A stretch of 64,000 nucleotides of DNA from Mesorhizobium erdmanii USDA 3471 (GTDB lineage Bacteria > Pseudomonadota > Alphaproteobacteria > Rhizobiales > Rhizobiaceae): NCBI RefSeq assembly GCF_000472705.1, contig NZ_AXAE01000011.1:310001-374000 (forward strand), given 5' to 3'. Both the position numbers and the translations under genes were made by a program. This document shows positions 42,062 to 51,468 of this stretch, one piece after another (position 1 is the first letter of the stretch; each line of letters opens with the position of its first letter). The notes under the pieces were generated by a model. The model saw nothing but the letters and a program-made list of their open reading frames with translations. It did no database searches and was not told where the DNA came from.

Positions 42062-42115
42062 AGAGCATGATCGCGAAAAGCGCGAGCCGGTTATCGGAAA
42101 AGATCACGCTCGAAC
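42062..42115. repeat. rhizobial GAGCATGATC palindromic repeat
   Basis: GAGCATGATC at the left and GATCACGCTC at the right are near-perfect reverse complements, with CGAAAAGC and CGGAAAAG between them. The sequence then continues GAACAAAAG. This is the repeat type seen across Mesorhizobium and relatives between genes. It lies in the 291-base gap between yajC and the DUF815 gene; no other gene was seen there. Confidence 0.7.
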
Positions 42116-42198
42116 AAAAGGTTGGAACCGGTTTCGAACCCGACGGATTCGAATGGGTCCCACCTGCCCGCGCCAAGAAACGAACCAAAAGACCTGAA

Positions 42199-43089
42199 AT
42201 GACGGACAACAGCATCGATGCCCTCAACAAGAAACTCGACCGCCTGATCGAGGCGGTCAGCCGCCTCGCCCCACCGCCGGTGCCACAAACGGACCTCGGC
42301 GAAGCCGACTGTTTTGTCTGGCAGGCCGATCCCGGCTATCTGGAGCCGGTGCGCAAGGTCAACCGCGTCGATATCGGCCTGATCCGCGGCGTCGACCGTG
42401 TCCGCGACATCCTGGTCGACAATACCGAGCGCTTCGCCGCCGGCCATCCGGCCAACAACGTTTTGTTGTGGGGCGCGCGCGGCATGGGCAAATCGTCGCT
42501 GGTCAAGGCCGTGCATGCCGAGATCAACGCCAAGGCCAAATCGCAAAAGGCCAAATCAGAGCTGCCGCTCAAGCTGATCGAAATCCACCGCGAGGACATC
42601 GACACGCTGCCGAAGCTGATGGCTCTGCTGAAGGCCGCCCCCTTCCGCTTCATCCTGTTTTGCGACGATCTGTCCTTCGATCATGACGACACCTCCTACA
42701 AATCGCTGAAGGCGGCGCTCGAAGGCGGTGTCGAGGGCCGCCCGGCCAATGTCATCTTCTACGCCACCTCGAACCGGCGGCACCTCCTACCGCGTGACAT
42801 GATCGAGAATGAGCGCTCGACCGCCATCAACCCATCCGAAGCGGTCGAGGAGAAAGTCTCGCTGTCCGATCGTTTCGGGCTGTGGCTCGGCTTCCACAAA
42901 TGCTCGCAGGACGAATATCTCGACATGGTCAACGGCTATGCCGGCCATCATGGCCTCGACATCGACCCCGAGCAGTTGCGCGCCGAAGCGCTGGAATGGG
43001 CGACGACGCGCGGCAGCCGTTCGGGCCGAGTCGCCTGGCAGTTCACCCAGGACCTGGCCGGCCGGCTTGGCAAGCCGCTCAAGGATTGA
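42199..43089 (+). CDS. DUF815 family AAA-type ATPase
   Basis: 296 residues from ATG 42199 (MTDNSIDALNKKLDRLIEAV). Walker A GARGMGKSSL, Walker B FILFCDDLSFD, and a sensor-like IFYATSNRRHLLPRDM, the pattern of DUF815 proteins. It is annotated as an ATP-binding protein of unknown function. The gene is a fixed neighbour of yajC in many rhizobia. The frame is open to 42067 but that part is inside the palindromic repeat. Confidence 0.92.
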   Translation: MTDNSIDALNKKLDRLIEAVSRLAPPPVPQTDLGEADCFVWQADPGYLEPVRKVNRVDIGLIRGVDRVRDILVDNTERFAAGHPANNVLLWGARGMGKSSLVKAVHAEINAKAKSQKAKSELPLKLIEIHREDIDTLPKLMALLKAAPFRFILFCDDLSFDHDDTSYKSLKAALEGGVEGRPANVIFYATSNRRHLLPRDMIENERSTAINPSEAVEEKVSLSDRFGLWLGFHKCSQDEYLDMVNGYAGHHGLDIDPEQLRAEALEWATTRGSRSGRVAWQFTQDLAGRLGKPLKD

Positions 43090-43116
43090 AGCGCCGCTGA
43101 ACCGAATTCCGGGATG

Positions 43117-43983
43117 TCATTCGGGCGGCCGCGCCCGTCGCAAGTCACGCGGTGTCTGGCCGATCTCGCGGCGCATCCAGTGTGCCAGATGTGACTGGTG
43201 CGCGAAGCCCGTCAATTCCGCCACCTCGCCTATGCTGAGACCGTCCTGCTGCAGCAGAACGCGCGCGCGTTCCACACGGCGGCGCAACACATAGCGATGC
43301 AGGGTAACGCCCGTCGCCACCTTGAACCATGTCCGCAGATGCGAGCTGCTGGCGCCGGCAACCCGGCTTAGTCTGTCGATTGAAAGCGGCTCGTGAAGAG
43401 CCGCCTCGATATGCTCCAGCACGCGCTTGAGCTGTGTATCCGATAAGCGGCCCGTTCGATCCTGGCTTGTTGGATCCCGGCTTGTTCGATCGATGTCTGG
43501 GACATCGAGGCCGAGCAGCCTCACCGCGAGCGCGGCGCCAACGCTGTCGGCAAACAAGGCGTCACTCGGCGCGCCTGCGGTGAGATCGCTCTGGAGTGCC
43601 CGGGCAAGATGTTCGATGCGCTCGTCGCGAAGCAAATGGCGTGTATCGAGCCGCACTGTTGGCGCGTTGCCGCCAAGTTCCGCCGCTACCCTTTCCAGCA
43701 AGGCCGGCTGCAAGACAATCTCGATCGTCGCGAATGGAGTCTCGGCCTCGAACCCGCCCTCCTCGCCCGCCGGCACCAGGTCGATATCACCGGCGCGCCT
43801 GACGAAATAGCGCCCGACCTGATTGCAGTAAGAGCGGGTCGCCGCACTTGCGTGCACCATGATGCGATGGTGTGGCGCCCGTGACAGACGATGGACGCCC
43901 GCCGCAACGTGCAGCGAAGCCATTGTTACGTCGGACGGAGATCGGGGCGGAGCGAACTGCGGACGCATGCTCTCTCGATTCAT
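43117..43983 (-). CDS. AraC family transcriptional regulator
   Basis: 288 residues. C-terminal double HTH domain of AraC/XylS type, about 190-285: RVLEHIEAALHEPLSIDRLS, VAGASSSHLRTWFKVATG, GLSIGEVAELTGFAHQSHLA, and the family tail QTPRDLRR. The N-terminal half (about 20-150) is a variable ligand or cupin-like domain. Divergent from the NAD(P)-binding epimerase gene across 96 bp, so it probably regulates it. Confidence 0.92.
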   Translation of the reverse strand: MNRESMRPQFAPPRSPSDVTMASLHVAAGVHRLSRAPHHRIMVHASAATRSYCNQVGRYFVRRAGDIDLVPAGEEGGFEAETPFATIEIVLQPALLERVAAELGGNAPTVRLDTRHLLRDERIEHLARALQSDLTAGAPSDALFADSVGAALAVRLLGLDVPDIDRTSRDPTSQDRTGRLSDTQLKRVLEHIEAALHEPLSIDRLSRVAGASSSHLRTWFKVATGVTLHRYVLRRRVERARVLLQQDGLSIGEVAELTGFAHQSHLAHWMRREIGQTPRDLRRARPPE

Positions 43984-44079
43984 GGCGAAACCTGTCCAAG
44001 ATTTGGCAATTCCCGCGCGATTTTCAATGCCGCGAACCTGTACTCACGCCTCTCCATCAAGCTTGGAAGAGAGGTTGCC

Positions 44080-44970
44080 ATGAGTTTCTATGTTGTTGTC
44101 GGTGCAGGCCCGGTTGGTCGCGAGACCGCTCGCCTTCTTGGTGAAGAAGGACATGATGTCGTTCTCACCAGCCGAAGCGTCGGTTCGCAGACGCTGTGCA
44201 ACGTGCGGGCCATACAGGCCGACGCCACCGATGCGGCGGAACTGTCGCGTGTCTGCCAAGGCGCCGAGGCCATCTTCATGTGTGCCATGGCCACCTATCA
44301 CCGGTGGCCGACCGACTTTTTCCCGATCATCGACGGTACTGTGCGCGCCGCGGAAGCGGTTGGCGCGAAACTCATCGTGGTCGGAAACCTCTACGGCTAT
44401 GGAGAAAATGCCGAGAGTCCGCTTCGCTCCGACCAGGCCCTGAACCCGACTTCGAAAAAAGGAACCGCCAGGACCATCATGTGGCAGCGGGCGGTCCGTG
44501 CCGATATACCGGCGATCGAAGTGCGGCCCAGCGATTATCTCGGACATGGCGCGATCAGCTACTTCTCGCTGGTTGCGCTGCCCTCCATCATCGAGGGCAA
44601 GCCCACCGCCTTCATTGGAGACCTGGACGCGACGCATGCCTGGACCTTCACCAAGGACGTCGCCCGGACACTCGTCGCGGCGTCCCGTTACACCGGTGAA
44701 TGGGGACGGGCGTTTCACGTTCCCTCGCAATATGCCTCACCCCGCGAGCTCATCCAGAAAACCGCGGCGATGCTCGGACGAGAAGTCCCAGAGACACGCT
44801 CCTACTCCGTCGCCGAGATGGAAGCCTTGGGCATGCATGAGCTCATCGAGATGCGCTACCTCTTCGAGCGTCCCTTGCTGGTCGATTCCTCCGACGCCGA
44901 GGCACTGCTGGGTGTGAGCGCCAGCAGCCTTGATGAGATAATCGCCGACACGGTGCGTGATCATCTCTAA
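44080..44970 (+). CDS. NAD(P)-dependent epimerase/dehydratase-like protein (atypical SDR)
   Basis: 296 residues from ATG 44080, GAGAGG eight bases upstream. N-terminal Rossmann motif VVGAGPVGRETARLL, then a typical atypical-SDR pattern: IQADATDAAELSRVCQGAEA, GNLYGYGENAESPLR (catalytic-tyrosine region) and EVRPSDYLGHGA. The C-terminal part ends with SRYTGEWGRAFHVPS and ASSLDEIIADTVRDHL. Substrate unknown. It and the divergent AraC gene look like an insertion into the otherwise conserved order of envelope genes. Confidence 0.85.
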   Translation: MSFYVVVGAGPVGRETARLLGEEGHDVVLTSRSVGSQTLCNVRAIQADATDAAELSRVCQGAEAIFMCAMATYHRWPTDFFPIIDGTVRAAEAVGAKLIVVGNLYGYGENAESPLRSDQALNPTSKKGTARTIMWQRAVRADIPAIEVRPSDYLGHGAISYFSLVALPSIIEGKPTAFIGDLDATHAWTFTKDVARTLVAASRYTGEWGRAFHVPSQYASPRELIQKTAAMLGREVPETRSYSVAEMEALGMHELIEMRYLFERPLLVDSSDAEALLGVSASSLDEIIADTVRDHL

Positions 44971-45070
44971 AGCGCGTCGCCCTGAAACGGATTCAGGCGA
45001 CGCGCTTTAAGTCTTTGTTTTGATGCATGTCGTTGTCCTAGAACCGCTGCACACTTCTGGGCGACATGCA
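44968..45070. repeat. composite two-palindrome repeat (RIME-like)
   Basis: Palindrome 1 (44968-45009): TAAAGCGCGTCGC...GCGACGCGCTTTA with CTGAA/TTCAG continuing the stem, 18 bp with one bulged C; it begins at the stop codon of the epimerase gene and probably ends its transcript. Spacer AGTCTTTGTTTTGA. Palindrome 2 (45024-45070): TGCATGTCG...CGACATGCA. The same two-part arrangement in reverse orientation occurs at 49636-49737. Confidence 0.75.
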
Positions 45071-45100
45071 GTAAGCCCCGCGGGGCATTTTGCACAAACT

Positions 45101-45130
45101 GAAAAAGCCCGCTCCTTGCGGAACGGGCTG
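45101..45130 (-). terminator. intrinsic terminator of the LysM/M23 gene
   Basis: On the minus strand, AGCCCGTTCC-GCAA-GGAGCGGGCT forms a 10-bp stem with one G-U pair, followed by TTTTTC. It lies about 50 bases after the stop codon. Confidence 0.85.
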
Positions 45131-45180
45131 AGCCGGCGGGCCGGACTGGAGGTCAGACGGCCCGCAAATCGCTTCTTATT

Positions 45181-46725
45181 CTATTCGAGATAGGTCGAGG
45201 GATCGACCGGGGCCGAATTCTTGCGCACCTCGAAGTGCAGCTTCGGCGAATCCGTCGTGCCGCTCATGCCCGACAGCGCGATTTCTTGGCCGCGCTTGAC
45301 CTTCTGGCCGCGCTGCACCTCGATCGAGCTGGCATGGCCGTAGACCGTGACCAGGCCGTTCTCGTGGCGCACCAGCACGGTGTTGCCGAACTCCTTGAGC
45401 CCGTCGCCGGCGTAGATGACGACACCGTTCTCGGCCGCCTTGATCGGCGTGCCCGACGGCACGGCGATGTCGACGCCATCCTTGCCGGACCCGAAACCGG
45501 AGATCACCCGGCCGCGCACCGGCCACCGCATCTTGCCGATACCCGTGGCATCCGGCGCGACCGCCTCGTCGTCCTCGGCCTGCTGGATGACCTTCGCGTC
45601 CTTCTTCGGCGGCGTGTAGGACGCCAATGTTTCCGAAGGCGTGGTCTTTGCCGGAGCTTGCGTGGTTGCCGTGGTGACCGGATCGACCTTCGCCGGCTTG
45701 GCACTGGCGACCGTCGCGGTGCCGCCAGCCGGCACTTTCAGGGTCTGGCCGATCTTGAGCAAGCCGTCCTTCATGCCGTTGGCCTGCTTCAGCGCAACGA
45801 CGCCGACGCCGGTCTTCCTGGCGATCGAGGACATCGTGTCACCCGACTGGACCGTATAGGTGCCGGCGGCGGTTGCCTTGGCGACCTGCGCGGGCTTGGG
45901 CTCCTTGGGCTGGCTTGCGGCGGCCGAAGCGTCGACCTGCGCAGCGGACTTGCCGTCCTTGAGCTTGGGTTGCTGCGGCAGGACGGCGACCTTCTCCGGC
46001 GCGGTGGCCGGCAGGTCGTGCTTGCCGTCCTTCGCCGGCCCGTCCTTCAACTGCTTTGCATCGGCAACCTTGGGTTCGGCCTTGCTCGAATAGGCGTAGG
46101 CCGGGATGACGATCTTCTGGCCGGTCTTCAGCCCTTTGGTCGGGCTCAGGCCATTCACTTTCATGATGACGTCGGCCGGCACTTTGTAATGCGCCGCGAG
46201 GCCGGAAATGGTCTCGCCGTCCCTGACGACGATCTCGGTCGCGTGCGGCCTGCCCGCCTCGGCCACCTTCGGCGCATCAGGTTGGGCATTCTTGAACGGC
46301 CTGGCGACCGGTTCGACGGTACCGGTTGTCGTCCTGTCGACATGGGGCGCCGGCCGAACCATGGCGGGCGCCGATGCGACACGCACCGGATTGGCGGCAG
46401 GCGCGAGCGCCGGCGCCGGCTGCGCCTGGGCCGAAACGGGCGGCGGCAACGGCCGGCTCGAAACCGGCTCGAGGCTCGAGCGAGCGACCGACTGCGTGTG
46501 GGTGCCGTCGAGCGGAGCCGCCGACACATCCCCCGGATAGGGTTGCACGGCATCCTGCTTGTTGATGATGGCGCGCTGATTGTTTGTCGAGGAAGTGAAG
46601 ACGTCGTCGACACTGTTGAACCGCGAAGCCTGGGAACTACACCCGGCGGCCGCGCCTGCAATCATGAGAACGGCGCAGCCCCGCGCCAGATTGCGACTGT
46701 TTGTCTTCAAAACACTGAGTTGCAT
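45181..46725 (-). CDS. lipoprotein with two LysM domains and a degenerate M23 (LytM) domain, NlpD/EnvC-type
   Basis: 514 residues from ATG 46725. Lipoprotein signal with lipobox GAAAG-C29. LysM 1 about 168-212 (DGETISGLAAHYKVPADVIM), LysM 2 about 285-330 (QSGDTMSSIARKTGVGVVAL), linkers rich in Lys/Ala/Pro, then a LytM fold (about 405-510; MRWPVRGRVISGFGS, KDGVDIAVPSGTPIKA, VYGHASS, KLHFEVRKN). The first zinc ligand His of the H-x3-D motif is replaced by Lys (KDGVD), so it is probably not a peptidase but an activator of an amidase at division, as for E. coli NlpD and EnvC. Last gene of the surE-pcm run; a terminator follows. Confidence 0.88.
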   Translation of the reverse strand: MQLSVLKTNSRNLARGCAVLMIAGAAAGCSSQASRFNSVDDVFTSSTNNQRAIINKQDAVQPYPGDVSAAPLDGTHTQSVARSSLEPVSSRPLPPPVSAQAQPAPALAPAANPVRVASAPAMVRPAPHVDRTTTGTVEPVARPFKNAQPDAPKVAEAGRPHATEIVVRDGETISGLAAHYKVPADVIMKVNGLSPTKGLKTGQKIVIPAYAYSSKAEPKVADAKQLKDGPAKDGKHDLPATAPEKVAVLPQQPKLKDGKSAAQVDASAAASQPKEPKPAQVAKATAAGTYTVQSGDTMSSIARKTGVGVVALKQANGMKDGLLKIGQTLKVPAGGTATVASAKPAKVDPVTTATTQAPAKTTPSETLASYTPPKKDAKVIQQAEDDEAVAPDATGIGKMRWPVRGRVISGFGSGKDGVDIAVPSGTPIKAAENGVVIYAGDGLKEFGNTVLVRHENGLVTVYGHASSIEVQRGQKVKRGQEIALSGMSGTTDSPKLHFEVRKNSAPVDPSTYLE

Positions 46726-46890
46726 CGCACTAACCCGCACAAACTCTGCACCAACTGGACAGGATTAAAGCGCGTTAATGTTACTGGCCGGTTAACCCAT
46801 TAGAATCCGACGAAAATTTTCTTAAAACATTTTGGGACGGTTGGCGGCGGGTCACAAACCCGAATGGCTGTCCAGCGGCCCGTTGGAAAA

Positions 46891-47544
46891 CTAGATTACA
46901 GCCGCGACGCTGCGCAGGATCGGCTGCAGCCGGACCAGGCCGATATCCTCGCGCTCGAAACGGCTGCCGACCTTGGTCAGCTTGGCCAGCACCTGCTCGC
47001 CTTCCTCCGGCCCGATCGGCGCGATGACGATGCCGCCGCTCGACAATTGGTCCAGCAGGAAGCGCGGCAGGCTGTCGAAGGCCGCCCAGACGACGATGCG
47101 GTCGAACGGCCCTTCGGCTGGCAGGCCGCCGGAGCCATCCGTCTGGCGAACGATGACATTGCCGATGCCGAGCGCTTCGAAACGCTGCCTGGCCTGCTCG
47201 ACCAGCGTCTTGTAGCGGTCGATGGTCACGACGCGCGCTGCCAGCCGCGACATCACCGCCGCCGTGTAACCGGAACCGGTGCCGATCTCGAGCACCCGGT
47301 TTCCCGCTTCGATGGCAAGCGCCGCGATCACCGCCGCCTGCATGTCGGCGCCTTCGATCGCCTCGCCGCATTCGATCGGCAGCATGCGATCGGACCAAGC
47401 GATCTGGTGGAAGTGGGGCGCCAGGAAACCGCGCCGCGGCGTCGCCTCGAAAGCCGCGATCAGCGCCTTCGGCACGGTTCCCCTGCCGCGCAGGCGCAAA
47501 AGGAGAGCGGCAAAACCTTCGCGGTCGTCGATTGGCAGGTTCAT
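46891..47544 (-). CDS. pcm: protein-L-isoaspartate O-methyltransferase
   Basis: 217 residues. SAM-dependent repair of isoaspartyl residues in damaged proteins. Motif I VLEIGTGSGYTAAVMS is clear, with the substrate and domain features VPKALIAAFEATPRRGFLAP and the conserved ARVVTIDRYKTLVEQ and FDRIVVWAAFD. Lies 13 bp downstream of surE; the surE-pcm pair is a common stationary-phase repair arrangement. Confidence 0.95.
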   Translation of the reverse strand: MNLPIDDREGFAALLLRLRGRGTVPKALIAAFEATPRRGFLAPHFHQIAWSDRMLPIECGEAIEGADMQAAVIAALAIEAGNRVLEIGTGSGYTAAVMSRLAARVVTIDRYKTLVEQARQRFEALGIGNVIVRQTDGSGGLPAEGPFDRIVVWAAFDSLPRFLLDQLSSGGIVIAPIGPEEGEQVLAKLTKVGSRFEREDIGLVRLQPILRSVAAVI

Positions 47545-47557
47545 GCCAAAACCTTTT

Positions 47558-48316
47558 TCATGACAATGCCTTGCTCAGCTGATCACGGATCTCATGCGCG
47601 GTAAGGTCAAGCTGCAACGGCGTCACCGACACCAGACGATTGCGCAAGGCGTGGAGGTCGGTGCCATGCTTGCCCTCGACCGGCTCGCGGCCGAAGCGCA
47701 GCCAGTAATAAGGCAGGCCGCGCCCGTCACGGCGCTCGTCGACCCACAGGCTGTGCACGAGTTTTCCTTGCGTGGTGACCACCGTGCCGGCAACCTCTTC
47801 GGGAAGGCAGTTCGGAAAATTGACGTTGAGCAGCACGCCGTCCGGCAGTGGCGTCGCGACAAGCTTCTTCAGGAGTGCCGGCGCCAGCGCCTCGGTCGTC
47901 TCATAAGGAACGACGCGGTCCTCGCCGACATAGGAATAGCCCTGGCTGAGCGCGATCGAGCGGATGCCGAGCAGCGCGCCCTCCATGGCGCCGGCGACGG
48001 TTCCCGAATAGGTCACATCGTCGGCGATGTTGGCGCCGGAATTGATGCCGGACAGGATCAGGTCGGGCGCGCCGGGCAGGATCTTCTTCACCCCCATGAT
48101 GACGCAATCCGTAGGAGTGCCGCGGACGGCAAAATGCTTCTCGCCGATCTTGCGCAGCCTGAGCGGCTCCGAGATCGACAGCGAATGCGCATAGCCGGAC
48201 TGGTCCTGTTCCGGCGCCACCACCCAGACATCATCGGACAGCGTGCGGGCGACGCGTTCGAGCGACGCCAGGCCCTCGGCATGAATGCCGTCGTCATTGG
48301 TCAGAAGAATACGCAT
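47558..48316 (-). CDS. surE: 5'/3'-nucleotidase SurE
   Basis: 252 residues. Begins [16 protein letters not shown] with the metal-binding ND-D motif, then [27 protein letters not shown] and [20 protein letters not shown], all diagnostic of SurE, a metal-dependent nucleotidase. ATG 48316 overlaps the serS stop (TAATG), so translation is coupled to serS. Confidence 0.96.
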   Translation of the reverse strand: MRILLTNDDGIHAEGLASLERVARTLSDDVWVVAPEQDQSGYAHSLSISEPLRLRKIGEKHFAVRGTPTDCVIMGVKKILPGAPDLILSGINSGANIADDVTYSGTVAGAMEGALLGIRSIALSQGYSYVGEDRVVPYETTEALAPALLKKLVATPLPDGVLLNVNFPNCLPEEVAGTVVTTQGKLVHSLWVDERRDGRGLPYYWLRFGREPVEGKHGTDLHALRNRLVSVTPLQLDLTAHEIRDQLSKALS

Positions 48317-49620
48317 TATTTCGATTCGATCTTTGCCAGACCGCCCATGTAAGGCCGCAGCACTTCAGGAATGGTTACGCTGCCATCCTCATTCTGATAG
48401 TTTTCGATGACAGCTATGAGCGCGCGGCCGACAGCGGTGCCCGAACCGTTGAGCGTATGGACGAAGCGGTTGCCCTTGCCGTCCTTGTCCTTGTAGCGGG
48501 CGTCCATGCGACGCGCCTGGAAGTCGCCGCAGACCGAGCAGGACGAGATTTCGCGATAGGCGTTCTGGCCGGGCAGCCAGACCTCGATATCGTAGGTCTT
48601 GCGCGCGCCAAAGCCCATGTCGCCGGTGCACAATGTCATGGTGCGGAACGGCAGTTCCAGCCGCTTCAGCACTTCCTCGGCGCATTGTGTCATCCGCTCA
48701 TGCTCGGCGAGCGAGGATTCCTGGTCGGTGATCGACACCAGTTCGACCTTGTAGAACTGGTGCTGGCGCAGCATGCCGCGCGTGTCGCGCCCTGCCGAAC
48801 CGGCCTCGGAACGAAAGCACGGTGTCAGCGCCGTGTAGCGCAGCGGCAGTTTTTCATGCACTATGATTTCCTCGCGCACCAGATTGGTGAGCGGCACTTC
48901 GGCGGTCGGGATCAGGCCAAGCCTGCCCTCCCCGTGCGGTGTGAAGAACAGATCCTCTTCGAATTTCGGCAGCTGGTTCGTGCCGAAAAGCACCTCGTCG
49001 CGGACCATCAACGGCGGAATGACTTCCTCATAGCCATGCTCGGTCGTGTGCAGGTCCAGCATGAACTGGCCGATGGCGCGTTCCATGCGCGCCAGCCCGC
49101 TCTTCAGCACGGTGAAGCGCGAGCCGGACAATTTCGCTGCCCGCTCGAAATCCATCATGCCGAGCGCTTCGCCGATCTCGAAATGCTCCTTCACCCAGTT
49201 CGGCCGCGTCGGCACCTTGCCGACGATGTGCTTGACGACGTTGTCATGTTCGTCCTTGCCTACCGGCACATCGTCGAGCGGCACGTTGGGCAGCACCGCC
49301 AGCGCGTCGTTCAGCGCCTTGTCGAGCTCGCGCTCGCGCGCCTCGCCGTTCTGGATGAAGGTTTTTATCTCGCCGACTTCGGCCTTCAGTTTTTCGGCAA
49401 GCGCGGCATCGCCAGAACGCATGGCGTTGCCGATCTCCTTGGAGGCGGCGTTGCGGCGCTCCTGCTTGGTCTGCAGCTCGGTGACATGCTCGCGCCGCGC
49501 CTCGTCCCTGGCGATCAAATCATTGACCGTGGACCGCGCCTCGTCAGCCGACCAAGAGCGCTTCACCAGCGCCTCGACAAGGGCCTTCGGGTTGTCGCGA
49601 ATCCATTTGATGTCAAGCAT
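48316..49620 (-). CDS. serS: seryl-tRNA synthetase
   Basis: 434 residues from ATG 49620 ([18 protein letters not shown]), GAGGA upstream. N-terminal coiled-coil arm about 30-105, then a class II catalytic domain: [25 protein letters not shown] motif 2 ([13 protein letters not shown]), [18 protein letters not shown], and motif 3 [18 protein letters not shown]. The upstream extension to 49767 crosses the palindromic repeat at 49636 and is rejected. Confidence 0.97.
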   Translation of the reverse strand: MLDIKWIRDNPKALVEALVKRSWSADEARSTVNDLIARDEARREHVTELQTKQERRNAASKEIGNAMRSGDAALAEKLKAEVGEIKTFIQNGEARERELDKALNDALAVLPNVPLDDVPVGKDEHDNVVKHIVGKVPTRPNWVKEHFEIGEALGMMDFERAAKLSGSRFTVLKSGLARMERAIGQFMLDLHTTEHGYEEVIPPLMVRDEVLFGTNQLPKFEEDLFFTPHGEGRLGLIPTAEVPLTNLVREEIIVHEKLPLRYTALTPCFRSEAGSAGRDTRGMLRQHQFYKVELVSITDQESSLAEHERMTQCAEEVLKRLELPFRTMTLCTGDMGFGARKTYDIEVWLPGQNAYREISSCSVCGDFQARRMDARYKDKDGKGNRFVHTLNGSGTAVGRALIAVIENYQNEDGSVTIPEVLRPYMGGLAKIESK

Positions 49621-49635
49621 GGTATATCCGTCCTC

Positions 49636-49737
49636 AGGGAGCATGCCGCCCAAAAGTGCGCGGCGGTTTTGGGACAACGACATGCTCAAAACAAAAACTG
49701 AAACGCACCGCCTTAATGGCGATGCGTTTGAGTCAGA
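49636..49737. repeat. composite two-palindrome repeat (RIME-like), second copy
   Basis: Inverted relative to 44968-45070. Palindrome of the GCATG type: GAGCATGCCGCCCAAAAG...CAACGACATGCTC, a spacer AAAACAAAAACTGAA, then ACGCACCGCC-TTAAT-GGCGATGCGT. Both palindromes and the spacer are recognisably the same as in the first copy. It fills the gap between tatC and serS. Confidence 0.75.
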
Positions 49738-49812
49738 GGGCGTAAACCGCATCCATGATTGATGCAAGATAGGCTGGGCAGCGACCGTCTTTTTCCGTCG
49801 CCGCCCCTTGCT

Positions 49813-50688
49813 TTACGAAGCAGCTGGCGTTGGCGGCTCGTCCGGCGTTTTGTCCGCCACGGTCTCTGCGGCATCTTCCTTCTCGCGCGCCACCCGCTGC
49901 TTTTCCTGGTCCCGCTCGATCCACCGCGCGGCCCAGATCGAGACCTCGTAGAGAAGGATGGTCGGGATGGCCAGGCCGATCTGGCTCATCGGATCCGGGG
50001 GTGTCAGCACGGCGGCAACGATGAAGGCAATGACGATTGCCCATTTTCGTTTTTCCGCCAACGCCTTTGACGACAGCATGCCGACGCGGGTCATCAGGCT
50101 GGTCACCACCGGCAACTGGAACACCAGACCAAAGGAGAAGATCAGCGTCATGATCAGGCTGAGATATTCCGACACTTTCGGCAGCAGTGAAATCTGCACC
50201 TGGTCGTCGGTGCCGACCTGCTGCATGGCGAGGAAGAACCACATCACCATCGGCGTGAAGAAGAAATAGACCAGCGAAGCGCCCATGAGGAACAGGATGG
50301 GCGACGCGATCAGGAACGGCAGGAAGGCGTTACGCTCGTTCTTGTAGAGACCGGGCGCGATGAATTTGTAGATCTGCGTGGCGATCAGCGGAAAGGCGAT
50401 CACCATGCCGCCGAACATGGCGAGCTTGACCTGCGTGAAGAAGAATTCCTGCGGCGCGGTGTAGATCAGCTCGACCTTGTGCGGATCGAGACCAGCCCAT
50501 TTCGTCGCCCATTTGAATGGCACGACCAGCAGGTTGAACAGCTTCTTGGCAAAGAAGAAGCACACCAGGAAGGCGACGAAGAAGCCGCCGAGCGACCAGA
50601 TCAGCCTGCGGCGCAACTCGACGAGATGCTCGATCAGCGGCGCCGACGATTTCTCGATCTCATCCTTTTCCTTGTCCGAAACGCTCAC
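49813..50688 (-). CDS. tatC: Sec-independent protein translocase TatC
   Basis: 291 residues. Six-span integral core of the twin-arginine export system. Characteristic blocks: APLIEHLVELRRRLIWSLG (N-terminal amphipathic helix and first span), YTAPQEFFFTQVKLAMFGG, KFIAPGLYKNERNAFLPF, and SLIMTLIFSFGLVFQLPVV. The C-terminal tail is charged. Its ATG overlaps the tatB stop (ATGA 50685-50688). Order tatA-tatB-tatC is standard. Confidence 0.97.
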   Translation of the reverse strand: MSVSDKEKDEIEKSSAPLIEHLVELRRRLIWSLGGFFVAFLVCFFFAKKLFNLLVVPFKWATKWAGLDPHKVELIYTAPQEFFFTQVKLAMFGGMVIAFPLIATQIYKFIAPGLYKNERNAFLPFLIASPILFLMGASLVYFFFTPMVMWFFLAMQQVGTDDQVQISLLPKVSEYLSLIMTLIFSFGLVFQLPVVTSLMTRVGMLSSKALAEKRKWAIVIAFIVAAVLTPPDPMSQIGLAIPTILLYEVSIWAARWIERDQEKQRVAREKEDAAETVADKTPDEPPTPAAS

Positions 50689-51437
50689 TTGGCGGCTCCA
50701 GCCGTCTTCTTGGTTGCCGGTTTCTTCACTGGCGCGGGTTTCGGTTCGGCTTTCGCTCCAGTCTTGACAGCAGTCGCCTTGGCAGCAGTCGCCTTGGTGG
50801 CAGTCGCCTTGGCCACAGTCGCCGCGGCAGGCTTTGTAGCGGCGGCAGTTAAGGGCTTTACCGCCTTTGCCTTGGTGGACGTCGACGCCTTGGACTGCAC
50901 AATTGCGGCCGGTGCCGCCTTGGCAGCCTTCCTGGCCGCGGATGCCTTGGGCGCCACAGCCGGTTCCTTGGCTGCCGCTACCACCGATTCATCGGTCATC
51001 GCCGCGAAAATCGGCGTCGGCGCAGCCGCTCCCGCCTCGCTGGCGCCAGGCATTTCCGTTGCGCCATTCTTCAACGGCTCAACCGCCTGCGGCGTTGAAG
51101 CGGTAGGCGTTGCCGGATCGGCGGCCGGCTTCGGCTTCATCGCCGCATCGACACCGGCACGCACATCGGCGGCCGCCTGTTCGAACGGATTGAGCTGCTT
51201 CTTGATCTCGGCAACCGGGCTCAGGCCCTTGAGCTCGTCGACCGACTTCTTGACGTCGTCGAGTTCGGCTTCCTTCAGCGCCTCGTTGAACTGTTTCTGG
51301 AAGTCGGCCGCCATGGCACGCAGCTTCGCCGTCGTACGGCCGAAGGTGCGCAGCATATTGGGCAAATCCTTCGGCCCGACGACCACGATCATGACGATCG
51401 CGATCACCAGCATTTCGGTCCAGCCGACTTCAAACAT
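50685..51437 (-). CDS. tatB: Sec-independent protein translocase TatB
   Basis: 250 residues. N-terminal span and amphipathic helix: MFEVGWTEMLVIAIVMIVVV, GPKDLPNMLRTFGRTTAKLR with the Glu at position 8 and the GPKxLP hinge. The C-terminal ~160 residues are Ala/Lys/Thr-rich (KATAAKATAVKTGAKAEPKP) and longer than in E. coli, as usual for rhizobia. Receptor for twin-arginine substrates with TatC. Confidence 0.95.
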   Translation of the reverse strand: MFEVGWTEMLVIAIVMIVVVGPKDLPNMLRTFGRTTAKLRAMAADFQKQFNEALKEAELDDVKKSVDELKGLSPVAEIKKQLNPFEQAAADVRAGVDAAMKPKPAADPATPTASTPQAVEPLKNGATEMPGASEAGAAAPTPIFAAMTDESVVAAAKEPAVAPKASAARKAAKAAPAAIVQSKASTSTKAKAVKPLTAAATKPAAATVAKATATKATAAKATAVKTGAKAEPKPAPVKKPATKKTAGAAK

Positions 51438-51468
51438 GGCACTCTGTTCCGACTAGAACTTCTTCAGC

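Noticed and set aside
48457..49701. 414-codon plus-strand frame opposite serS
   Set aside because: Antisense shadow of a well-conserved synthetase.
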